A DNA stretch of 13,599 nt, taken from contig JANOBJ010000371.1 in the NCBI GenBank assembly GCA_031411575.1, positions 1 through 13,599 of the forward strand. Direction: 5' to 3'. The position numbers and the translations under genes are program-made. Below, piece by piece: positions 8,172 through 13,599 of the stretch. Position 1 is the first letter of the stretch; every line of letters begins with the position of its first letter. Under the pieces are notes generated by a model. That model saw only the letters and a list, made by a program, of their open reading frames with translations. It had not been told where the DNA came from and searched no databases. This stretch comes from JANOBJ01 sp031411575. GTDB taxonomy: Bacteria > Pseudomonadota > Gammaproteobacteria > Burkholderiales > Burkholderiaceae_C.

Positions 8172-8519
8172 ATGACCCCCACGCTCGTCACACCGTGTAC
8201 TTCGCTGCCCCCCGAGGGGTCCGCGGCCGCCTCGGGGGCGGCCCAGCGCCGGCCTGTGCACGACGAACGGGTAGGTGAACGCGAGCTGAGCAAGCTGCGC
8301 TGGCGCTGCCGCCGCGGCCTGCTCGAGAATGACCTGTTCATCGAGAAGTTTTTCGCGCGCTACAGCGACAGTCTGACGACCCACCAGGCCCAGGGGCTCA
8401 ACGCACTGATGGAATTGGCAGACAACGACCTGCTGGACTTGCTGCTTCGGCGCAAGGAACCCGGGGCCGCGATGAATACACAAGAAGTACGCGACGTGCT
8501 GGGGATGCTGCGCAACTGA
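8172..8519 (+). CDS. sdhE: FAD assembly factor SdhE (DUF339) with a non-conserved N-terminal extension
   Basis: SdhE is a small cytoplasmic protein that promotes covalent FAD attachment to SdhA. The family domain starts near residue 37: ERELSKLRWRCRRGLLENDL, with the hallmark RGxxE as R48-G49-L-L-E52, followed by the helical segment FFARYSDSLTTHQAQGLNAL and the DNDLLDLLL core. Length from this ATG is 115; the family is usually about 80-95. Residues ~10-30 are encoded by a GC-rich inverted repeat (8200-8255) that resembles an intergenic element, so they may not be conserved. A GTG at 8256 would give an 87-residue protein of normal size. Neither start has a strong ribosome site. The ATG at 8172 is kept because it directly abuts the sdhB stop (TGATATG), suggesting coupling. 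Confidence 0.88.
   Translation: MTPTLVTPCTSLPPEGSAAASGAAQRRPVHDERVGERELSKLRWRCRRGLLENDLFIEKFFARYSDSLTTHQAQGLNALMELADNDLLDLLLRRKEPGAAMNTQEVRDVLGMLRN
8200..8255. repeat. GC-rich inverted repeat inside the 5' end of sdhE
   Basis: CCCCCGAGG at 8209-8217 pairs perfectly with CCTCGGGGG at 8230-8238 (9 bp, 12-base loop). The surrounding phrase (CTTCGCTGCCCCCCGAGGGG and GGCGGCCCAGCGCCGGCC) looks like an interspersed Comamonadaceae intergenic repeat and has the same style as the element at 2624-2700. It has no T-run, so it is not an intrinsic terminator on either strand. Family membership is from memory; the boundaries are approximate. Confidence 0.5.
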
Positions 8520-8523
8520 CGGC

Positions 8524-8537
8524 GGCCCTCCGGGGCC
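8524..8537. repeat. Small GC hairpin between sdhE and gltA
   Basis: GGCCC (8524-8528) and GGGCC (8533-8537) form a 5-bp stem with a TCCG loop a few bases after the sdhE stop. There is no T-run, so termination here is unlikely; it may dampen or process the transcript. The 76-base gap to gltA holds no obvious promoter. Confidence 0.35.
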
Positions 8538-8595
8538 CGGACGCCAGCCACAGGTCAATGGCAATTGGGCATGACGATCTCAAGGAAACCACAAA

Positions 8596-9906
8596 ATGAA
8601 ACTCGCCGATAACAAAGCCACCCTGTCGTTCAGCAACGGCAGCCCCAGCGTTGACCTGCCGGTCTACCACGGCAGCATCGGGCCGGACGTGATCGACATC
8701 CGCAAGCTGTACGCACAGACCGGCATGTTCACCTACGACCCCGGTTTCCTGTCCACGGCGGCGACCCAGTCGGCCATCACCTACATCGATGGCGACAAGG
8801 GCGAACTGCTCTACCGCGGCTACCCGATCGAGCAGCTGGCGGTGAACTGCGACTTCCTGGAAACCTGCCACCTGCTGCTGTACGGCGAGCTGCCCAACGC
8901 CAAGGGCAAGGAAGATTTCACGCATCTGGTGACGCACCACACGATGGTCAACGAGCAGATGCAGTTCTTCCTGCGCGGTTTCCGCCGCGATGCGCACCCG
9001 ATGGCCATCATGACCGGGCTGGTCGGCGCGCTGTCGGCTTTCTACCATGACAGCACCGACATCAACAACCCGCAGCACCGCGAGATCGCTGCGATCCGGC
9101 TGATCGCCAAAATGCCGACGCTGGTGGCCATGGCCTACAAGTACACCATCGGCCAGCCCTACATGTACCCGAAGAACGAGCTGAGCTACGCCGGCAACTT
9201 CCTGCACATGATGTTTGCCACGCCGTGCGAGACCTACAAGGTCAGCCCGGTGCTGGAACGCGCGCTCGACCGCATCTTCATCCTGCACGCCGACCACGAG
9301 CAAAACGCCTCCACCTCCACCGTGCGCCTGTGCGGCAGCTCGGGCACCAATCCGTTTGCCGCCATCGCGGCCGGAGTGGCCTGCCTCTGGGGTCCGGCCC
9401 ATGGCGGCGCCAATGAGGCCTGCCTGAACATGCTGGAAGACATCCAGAAGATGGGCGGCGTGGCCAAGGTTGGCCAGTTCATGGAGCAGGTCAAGGACAA
9501 GAACTCGGGCGTGCGCCTGATGGGCTTTGGCCACCGCGTGTACAAAAACTACGACCCCCGCGCCAAACTGATGCAGGAAACCTGCAACGAGGTGCTGACC
9601 GAGTTGGGCCTGGGCAATGACCCACTGTTCAAGCTCGCCAAGGAGCTGGAGCGCATCGCACTGGAAGACGAGTACTTTGTCTCGCGCAAGCTCTACCCCA
9701 ACGTCGATTTCTATTCGGGCATTGTGCAGCGCGCCATCGGCATCCCGACCTCGCTGTTCACGGCGATCTTCGCGCTGGCCCGCACGGTGGGCTGGATTGC
9801 CCAGCTCAACGAAATGATCGGCGACCCCGAGTACAAGATCGGCCGTCCGCGCCAGCTGTTCACCGGCTCCACCAAGCGCGACGTCAAGCCGGTCGCCCAG
9901 CGCTGA
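8596..9906 (+). CDS. gltA: Citrate synthase (type II, hexameric, Gram-negative type)
   Basis: GltA condenses oxaloacetate with acetyl-CoA to citrate, the entry step of the TCA cycle. The 436-residue protein carries LHADHEQNASTSTVR (H234), the catalytic histidine H269 in WGPAHGGANEA, H313 in MGFGHRVYKNYDPR, and the catalytic aspartate D371 in NVDFYSG. The N-terminal ~50 residues form the beta-domain typical of the large, NADH-sensitive bacterial type. C211 in FATPCETYKV lines up with E. coli Cys206, linked to NADH sensitivity, so inhibition by NADH is plausible but not proven. An AAGGAA ribosome site lies about nine bases before the ATG. It follows sdhE by 76 bases, probably in one transcript, and ends at the strong terminator at 9930. 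Confidence 0.98.
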   Translation: MKLADNKATLSFSNGSPSVDLPVYHGSIGPDVIDIRKLYAQTGMFTYDPGFLSTAATQSAITYIDGDKGELLYRGYPIEQLAVNCDFLETCHLLLYGELPNAKGKEDFTHLVTHHTMVNEQMQFFLRGFRRDAHPMAIMTGLVGALSAFYHDSTDINNPQHREIAAIRLIAKMPTLVAMAYKYTIGQPYMYPKNELSYAGNFLHMMFATPCETYKVSPVLERALDRIFILHADHEQNASTSTVRLCGSSGTNPFAAIAAGVACLWGPAHGGANEACLNMLEDIQKMGGVAKVGQFMEQVKDKNSGVRLMGFGHRVYKNYDPRAKLMQETCNEVLTELGLGNDPLFKLAKELERIALEDEYFVSRKLYPNVDFYSGIVQRAIGIPTSLFTAIFALARTVGWIAQLNEMIGDPEYKIGRPRQLFTGSTKRDVKPVAQR

Positions 9907-9929
9907 GCCGACAAGGCCCAGGCGCCCCG

Positions 9930-9963
9930 AGCCCGCACGATGACCCCATCGGCGGGCTTTTTT
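9930..9963 (+). terminator. Rho-independent terminator after gltA
   Basis: AGCCCGC (9930-9936) pairs with GCGGGCT (9952-9958). The stem continues after one bulged A with CGATG (9938-9942) and CATCG (9947-9951) around a 4-base loop. The total is a 12-bp GC-rich stem followed by six T (9958-9963). It closes the sdh-gltA transcription unit. Confidence 0.9.
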
Positions 9964-9987
9964 CATGCCGAACCCGCACCCTGACCC

Positions 9988-10410
9988 ATGAGATTCATCG
10001 CCACCGCCGCCGACCTGCGGGCCGCCATCGGGGCCACGCCGGCCACCGGCCCAATGCCGGCGGCTGAACCCGGATCGCCTGCCCCCACGCCCTGCCGCTG
10101 CGGCCTCGGCCCCTGCGCGGGCTGGAAAAGCATGACCGAAGACCGCTGGCCCGCCGCGCAGATGGTGCCTGTGGCCACGCTGCGCGATCCGGAGGCCTAT
10201 GAGCCGACGTTTGAGGAACACCACCCCGGCGGCACGCGCTACGACTCGCCCGACGCGCCAGTGGCGGTGCGCTTTTTCCCCTACAACCGCTGCGAGGTCT
10301 GGCGCTGCGCCGCCTGCCAGCGCCACTTGCTGCGCTACACCGAGTTCGGCGGCTATTACGTGGACCACCGGGTGCGCGCGCTGGCAGCCGGCCAGATCGT
10401 GGACGATTGA
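9988..10410 (+). CDS. Conserved-looking cysteine-rich protein of unknown function
   Basis: The 140-residue product has no signal peptide or membrane segment and no function I can name. Six cysteines fall in two groups: C36, C38 and C43 (PCRCGLGPCAGW) and C102, C107 and C110 (NRCEVWRCAACQ), a pattern suited to binding zinc. The region WRCAACQRHLLRYTEFGGYYVDHRVR (105-130) and the EEHHPGGTRYDSPDAPVAV segment (76-94) look like conserved motifs I associate with a hypothetical family in Burkholderiales. The start is uncertain: ATG 9988 has no good ribosome site and is only 24 bases beyond the gltA terminator; ATG 10132 (MTEDRWPAAQ) would drop the first cysteine group. Codon use is like its neighbours. 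Confidence 0.75.
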   Translation: MRFIATAADLRAAIGATPATGPMPAAEPGSPAPTPCRCGLGPCAGWKSMTEDRWPAAQMVPVATLRDPEAYEPTFEEHHPGGTRYDSPDAPVAVRFFPYNRCEVWRCAACQRHLLRYTEFGGYYVDHRVRALAAGQIVDD

Positions 10411-10426
10411 GAACCGGCTTTTAATT

Positions 10427-10445
10427 TGCTATTCGTTTAATAGCA
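10427..10445. repeat. Short AT-rich hairpin repeat, copy 2 (TGCTATT...AATAGCA)
   Basis: TGCTATT (10427-10433) and AATAGCA (10439-10445) make a perfect 7-bp inverted repeat with a 5-base loop, 17 bases after the stop of the cysteine-rich protein gene. It shares the GCTAT/ATAGC core with the elements at 924-940 and 12933-12951. Position right after a gene could suggest transcript-end protection, but it has no GC stem or T-run. Confidence 0.65.
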
Positions 10446-10589
10446 CACAATGACCATCCGACAAGGACCTGTGGCCGAAAAGGCTGGAAAATCGGGTCTG
10501 TACACCGTTTTGGACGCCGCCTCGACCACCCGGATCGCACCCGGCCGCGCCACGGCATAAAATCAAAGACCGCCCGAGGAATAAGCACC
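10446..10589 (+). promoter_or_regulatory. leuC upstream region (no firm promoter seen)
   Basis: This gap should carry the leu promoter. TAAAAT at 10558-10563 is a possible -10 box but has no matching -35, and it would leave a leader of only about 20 bases. TTGGAC at 10510-10515 is too far from it. I see no leucine-codon-rich leader peptide or attenuator hairpin. The leuC ribosome site is GAGGAA, about ten bases before the ATG. Confidence 0.25.
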
Positions 10590-12059
10590 ATGGAAAGCCT
10601 GACTACGCCGGCCCGTACGCTGTACGACAAGATCTGGGACGAACACGTCGTCCACACCGAAGAGGATGGCACCGCCACGCTCTACATCGACCGCCATCTG
10701 GTGCACGAAGTCACCAGCCCGCAGGCCTACGAAGGGCTGCGCCAGGCTGGCCGCAAGGTCTGGCGCATGAGCTCGGTGGTGGCCACGGCCGACCACAACA
10801 CCCCCACCACCGGCTGGGAGCGCGGCTACGACGGCATCACCGACCCGACCAGCAAGGAGCAGGTCACCACGCTCGACAGCAACATCCAGGAGTTTGGCGC
10901 CGCGGCGTTCTTCCCGTTCCTGCACAAGCGCCAGGGCATCGTGCACGTGATCGGCCCGGAAACCGGCGCCACGCTGCCGGGCATGACGGTGGTCTGCGGC
11001 GATTCGCACACCTCCACGCATGGCGCGTTTGGCGCGCTGGCGCACGGCATCGGCACCAGCGAGGTCGAGCACGTGCTGGCCACGCAGACGCTGCTCGCCA
11101 AGAAGGCCAAGAACCTGCTGATCAGGGTCGAAGGCACCCTGCCGCGCGGATGCACCGCCAAGGACATCGTGCTGGCAATCATCGGGCGTATCGGCACGGC
11201 TGGCGGCAACGGCACCACCATCGAGTTCGCCGGTTCGGCCATCCGCGCCCTGTCGATGGAAGGCCGCATGACGGTGTGCAACATGGCGATCGAAGCCGGC
11301 GCCCGTGCGGGTCTGGTCGCGGTCGATGAGAAAACCATCGAATACGTGAAGGGTCGCCCGCTGGCGCCCGGCTACGACGCCAAGACCGGTACTTTTGTCG
11401 GCGGCGTCGAGTGGGACCAGGCGGTTGCCTACTGGAAGACACTGCAGTCCGACGCACACGCCGTGTTTGACGCCGTGGTCGAGCTGGACGCTGCTCAGAT
11501 CGTGCCGCAGGTCACCTGGGGCACCTCGCCCGAGATGGTGCTGGGCATCGACGGCCGCGTGCCCGACCCCGACAAGGAAAAAGACGCCAGCAAGCGCGGT
11601 GCGATGGAACGCGCACTGGTCTACATGGACCTGCAGCCGGGCAAGGCGCTGAACGACCTGTACGTGGACAAGGTGTTCATTGGCTCGTGCACCAACAGCC
11701 GCATCGAGGACATGCGCGAAGCCGCCGCCATGGTGAAGACGCTGGGCCAGAAGGTGGCCAAAAACATCAAGGTCGCGATGGTGGTGCCGGGTTCGGGCCA
11801 GGTCAAGGCGCAGGCCGAACGCGAAGGCCTGCACGAGATCTTCAAGGCCGCCGGCTTTGAGTGGCGCGAGCCGGGCTGCTCGATGTGCCTGGCCATGAAC
11901 GCCGACCGGCTGGAGCCGGGCGAGCGCTGCGCCTCGACCAGCAACCGCAACTTCGAAGGCCGCCAGGGTGCTGGCGGCCGCACGCACCTGGTTTCCCCGG
12001 CCATGGCCGCCGCCGCGGCGGTGCATGGTCATTTTGTTGATGTCCGTCAATTTGCCTGA
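10590..12059 (+). CDS. leuC: 3-isopropylmalate dehydratase large subunit
   Basis: LeuC, with LeuD, isomerises 2-isopropylmalate to 3-isopropylmalate in leucine synthesis. It is an aconitase-family enzyme with a [4Fe-4S] cluster held by C367 (IGSCTNSRIEDM), C430 and C433 (PGCSMCLAMN), all present. Other landmarks are LYIDRHLVHEVTSPQA (31-46), CGDSHTSTHGAFGALA (136-151) and NRNFEGRQGAGGRTHLVSPAMAAAAAV (452-478). Length 489 is about 20 residues more than E. coli LeuC (466). The extra length lies in internal loops, around 82-92 and 261-275, and in a short N-terminal addition; it is not a fusion. A good GAGGAA ribosome site supports the start. It is followed after 13 bases by the small lipoprotein gene. 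Confidence 0.97.
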   Translation: MESLTTPARTLYDKIWDEHVVHTEEDGTATLYIDRHLVHEVTSPQAYEGLRQAGRKVWRMSSVVATADHNTPTTGWERGYDGITDPTSKEQVTTLDSNIQEFGAAAFFPFLHKRQGIVHVIGPETGATLPGMTVVCGDSHTSTHGAFGALAHGIGTSEVEHVLATQTLLAKKAKNLLIRVEGTLPRGCTAKDIVLAIIGRIGTAGGNGTTIEFAGSAIRALSMEGRMTVCNMAIEAGARAGLVAVDEKTIEYVKGRPLAPGYDAKTGTFVGGVEWDQAVAYWKTLQSDAHAVFDAVVELDAAQIVPQVTWGTSPEMVLGIDGRVPDPDKEKDASKRGAMERALVYMDLQPGKALNDLYVDKVFIGSCTNSRIEDMREAAAMVKTLGQKVAKNIKVAMVVPGSGQVKAQAEREGLHEIFKAAGFEWREPGCSMCLAMNADRLEPGERCASTSNRNFEGRQGAGGRTHLVSPAMAAAAAVHGHFVDVRQFA

Positions 12060-12072
12060 AAGGAAAAACCGA

Positions 12073-12204
12073 ATGAAATCGATCGCCACTCTCCTCGCTG
12101 CTGCCTTCGTGTTGGCCCTGGCTGGCTGCAACACCTTTCAGGGCATGGGCCAGGACATCCAGAAGGGCGGGCAAGTCATTGAAGACGCCGCCAAGAAAAA
12201 ATGA
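12073..12204 (+). CDS. Entericidin-like small lipoprotein (EcnA/EcnB family)
   Basis: The 43-residue product begins with a lipoprotein signal peptide, MKSIATLLAAAFVLALAGC, with lipobox LAGC and the lipidated cysteine at 19. The rest, CNTFQGMGQDIQKGGQVIED plus AAKKK, follows the entericidin pattern C-N-T-x-x-G-x-G-x-D-I-x-x-G-G-x-x-I. Entericidins are tiny membrane lipoproteins first described in E. coli as a bacteriolytic/antidote pair; here there is only one member, so a toxin-antidote role is unsupported and its function is unknown. AAGGAAA precedes the ATG. The gene lies between leuC and leuD, and its stop overlaps the leuD start as ATGA (12201-12204), implying translational coupling with leucine enzymes. 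Confidence 0.88.
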   Translation: MKSIATLLAAAFVLALAGCNTFQGMGQDIQKGGQVIEDAAKKK

Positions 12205-12872
12205 ACAAGTTCACCGTGCACAAGGGCCTGGTGGCTCCGCTGGACCGCGAGAACGTCGATACCGACGCGATCATTCCCAAGCAGTTCCTGAAGTCGATCC
12301 GCAAGACCGGCTTCGGCCAGAACCTGTTTGACGAATGGCGCTACCTGGATGCGGGCCAGCCCGGCCAGGACCCGGCCACCCGCCGGCAAAACCCGGATTT
12401 CGTGCTCAACCAGCCGCGCTACCAGCCGGGCCCCTCCGGCAGCCCCGGCGCCTCCATCCTGCTGACGCGCAAGAACTTTGGCTGCGGCTCCTCGCGCGAG
12501 CATGCGCCTTGGGCGCTTGACCAGTACGGCTTTCGCGCGATCATTGCGCCCAGCTACGCCGACATCTTTTTCAACAACTGCTTCAAGAACGGCCTGCTGC
12601 CGATCGTGCTGAGCGAGTCTCAGGTCGGCCAGCTGTTTGACGAGGTCAACGCCTTCCCGGGCTACCAGCTCACGATTGATCTGGAGCGCCAGGTGGTGGT
12701 GAAGCCGCAGGGCGAAGAGCTGCCGTTTGAGGTGCAGGCGTTTCGCAAGTACTGCCTGCTCAATGGCTTTGACGATATCGGTCTCACGCTGCGGCACAGT
12801 GACAAGATCAAGGCCTTTGAGGCCGAGCGGCTGGCGCGCAAACCGTGGCTCGCGCACACCATGGTCTCGTGA
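12201..12872 (+). CDS. leuD: 3-isopropylmalate dehydratase small subunit
   Basis: LeuD is the swivel-domain partner of LeuC. The 223-residue protein has VAPLDRENVDTDAIIPKQFL (11-30), containing the NVDTD motif, and the substrate loop GCGSSREHAPWAL (94-106), followed by FRAIIAPSYADIFFNNCFKNGLLP. Length is slightly above the ~200 of E. coli LeuD, with a proline/glycine-rich loop at 74-84. The start overlaps the lipoprotein gene by four bases (ATGA) and has only an AAGAAAAA purine run as ribosome site, supporting coupling to upstream translation. leuB follows 82 bases later. Confidence 0.96.
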   Translation: MNKFTVHKGLVAPLDRENVDTDAIIPKQFLKSIRKTGFGQNLFDEWRYLDAGQPGQDPATRRQNPDFVLNQPRYQPGPSGSPGASILLTRKNFGCGSSREHAPWALDQYGFRAIIAPSYADIFFNNCFKNGLLPIVLSESQVGQLFDEVNAFPGYQLTIDLERQVVVKPQGEELPFEVQAFRKYCLLNGFDDIGLTLRHSDKIKAFEAERLARKPWLAHTMVS

Positions 12873-12894
12873 GCTTTTTTTCGGCTTTTTTGAA

Positions 12895-12900
12895 TATAAT
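12895..12900 (+). promoter_or_regulatory. Possible -10 box upstream of leuB
   Basis: A perfect TATAAT stands at 12895-12900 in an AT-rich patch between leuD and leuB. The T-runs just upstream (12874-12881, 12886-12891) could act as an UP-like or weak -35 region, but no good -35 hexamer is present at 16-18 bases. It would start a leuB transcript near 12907. Confidence 0.35.
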
Positions 12901-12932
12901 AGTGCTCTTGTCCGCGCCCCGTGGTCATAGTG

Positions 12933-12951
12933 TGCTATAAATAATATAGCA
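12933..12951. repeat. Short AT-rich hairpin repeat, copy 3, abutting the leuB start
   Basis: TGCTATA (12933-12939) and TATAGCA (12945-12951) form a perfect 7-bp inverted repeat with a 5-base AT loop. It ends three bases before the leuB ATG and so occupies the place where a ribosome site would be; no Shine-Dalgarno sequence is visible. It has the same core as 10427-10445 and 924-940. Confidence 0.65.
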
Positions 12952-12954
12952 ATC

Positions 12955-13599
12955 ATGAAAATCGCAGTTCTGCCGGGTGACGGCATCGGCACCGAGATCG
13001 TGGCCGAGGCCGTCAAGGTGCTGAAGGTGCTGGACCTCCGGTTCGAGATGGAGACCGCGCTGGTCGGCGGCGCCGCCTACGAGGCGCATGGCCACCCGCT
13101 GCCCGAGGCCACGCTCAAGCTCGCCAAAGACGCCGACGCCGTGCTGTTCGGCGCCGTGGGCGACTGGAAGTACGACTCGCTGGATCGCCCGCTGCGGCCC
13201 GAACAAGCCGTGCTGGGCCTGCGCAAGAACCTCGGCCTGTTCGCCAACTTCCGCCCCGCCATCTGCTATGCGGAGCTGGTCAACGCGTCCAGCCTCAAGC
13301 CCGAACTGGTGGCCGGGCTCGATATCCTGATCATCCGCGAGCTGACTGGCGACATCTACTTTGGGGCACCGCGCGGCCGCCGCGTGGCCACCGACGGGCA
13401 CTTCCCCGGCGCCGAGGAAGCGTTTGACACCATGCGTTACAGCCGCCCGGAGATCGAGCGCATCGCCCACGTGGCGTTTCAGGCGGCGCGCAAGCGCGCA
13501 CAAGGACGCAGCCCCGACCGGGGCCGCGGGCGCGTCACCAGCGTGGACAAGGCCAACGTGCTGGAGACGTTTCAGCTCTGGAAAGACGTGGTCACCGAG
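12955..13599 (+). CDS. leuB: 3-isopropylmalate dehydrogenase, N-terminal part (cut by the right edge)
   Basis: LeuB oxidatively decarboxylates 3-isopropylmalate with NAD+ to the keto acid precursor of leucine. The 215 codons present show MKIAVLPGDGIGTEIVAEAV at the start, the substrate arginines R90 and R100 in GLRKNLGLFANFRP, R128 and Y135 in RELTGDIYFG, and the catalytic lysine K199 in SVDKANVLE. Residues ~181-193 (RAQGRSPDRGRGR) replace a much shorter link found in LeuB proteins I know, an apparent insertion of about eight to ten residues just before the SVDKANVLE strand. The frame is open throughout. The ATG is chosen by homology; no ribosome site is seen because a hairpin repeat abuts the start. 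Confidence 0.96.
   Translation, partial: MKIAVLPGDGIGTEIVAEAVKVLKVLDLRFEMETALVGGAAYEAHGHPLPEATLKLAKDADAVLFGAVGDWKYDSLDRPLRPEQAVLGLRKNLGLFANFRPAICYAELVNASSLKPELVAGLDILIIRELTGDIYFGAPRGRRVATDGHFPGAEEAFDTMRYSRPEIERIAHVAFQAARKRAQGRSPDRGRGRVTSVDKANVLETFQLWKDVVTE

Noticed and set aside
8209..8238. GC hairpin in sdhE as a terminator of sdhCDAB
   Set aside because: No T-run follows on either strand and the sdhE frame continues through it.
8398..10368. 656-codon open frame on the minus strand opposite gltA
   Set aside because: It is a GC-bias shadow of gltA: His/Val/Gly/Arg-rich sequence without recognisable motifs, crossing the terminator and the next gene, with no ribosome site.
10411..10589. Leucine attenuator or leader peptide upstream of leuC
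   Set aside because: No short frame with consecutive leucine codons and no terminator/antiterminator pair is visible.
10563..12134. 523-codon open frame on the minus strand opposite leuC
   Set aside because: Shadow of leuC; the plus-strand frame has all catalytic cysteines and a good ribosome site, while the minus-strand product has low-complexity His/Arg/Val composition.

Overview
The window comes from a GC-rich betaproteobacterium. Protein character, gene order and short intergenic repeats point to Burkholderiales, family Comamonadaceae, of a Rhodoferax/Polaromonas-like type. The assignment is from recognition of the proteins and repeats, not from a search. The content is mostly chromosomal core metabolism: a TCA-cycle cluster (about 1-9960), then a leucine-biosynthesis cluster (10590 to the right edge). 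I see no insertion sequence, integrase, tRNA, rRNA or CRISPR array, and no gene-free stretch longer than 190 bases.

Left part, minus strand, in transcription order: mdh (malate dehydrogenase), a CitE/HpcH-type lyase gene, a small exported protein of unknown function, and acnB (aconitase B, cut by the left edge). They run head to tail and may be partly co-transcribed. A gene-poor hinge of about 190 bases separates mdh from a divergent GntR/UTRA regulator gene. It carries two credible back-to-back sigma70 promoters and an AT-rich palindrome inside the regulator's own promoter, so the regulator probably controls itself and perhaps mdh.

Middle part, plus strand: gntR, then sdhC-sdhD-sdhA-sdhB-sdhE (the whole membrane-bound succinate dehydrogenase plus its flavinylation factor), then gltA (citrate synthase), closed by a strong intrinsic terminator at 9930-9963. 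Together with mdh and acnB this puts four consecutive areas of the oxidative TCA cycle (succinate to fumarate, malate to oxaloacetate, citrate synthesis, citrate isomerisation) around one local regulator. A small cysteine-rich protein of unknown function follows the terminator.

Right part, plus strand: leuC, a 43-residue entericidin-like lipoprotein gene, leuD and leuB (cut by the right edge). Isopropylmalate isomerase (LeuCD) and isopropylmalate dehydrogenase (LeuB) carry out consecutive steps of leucine synthesis. The lipoprotein gene sits between the two isomerase subunits and shares an ATGA overlap with leuD.

The most interesting signals are small-scale ones: the operator between gntR and mdh; three copies of an AT-rich GCTAT/ATAGC hairpin in three intergenic gaps, one ending three bases before the leuB start codon; GC-rich repeat-like blocks that appear to have become the 5' coding end of sdhE and the leader or start region of the CitE-like gene; the entericidin gene inside leuCD; and an unusual arginine-rich insertion in LeuB. 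I did not find a convincing wholly new multi-gene system; most of the window is well-known metabolism.
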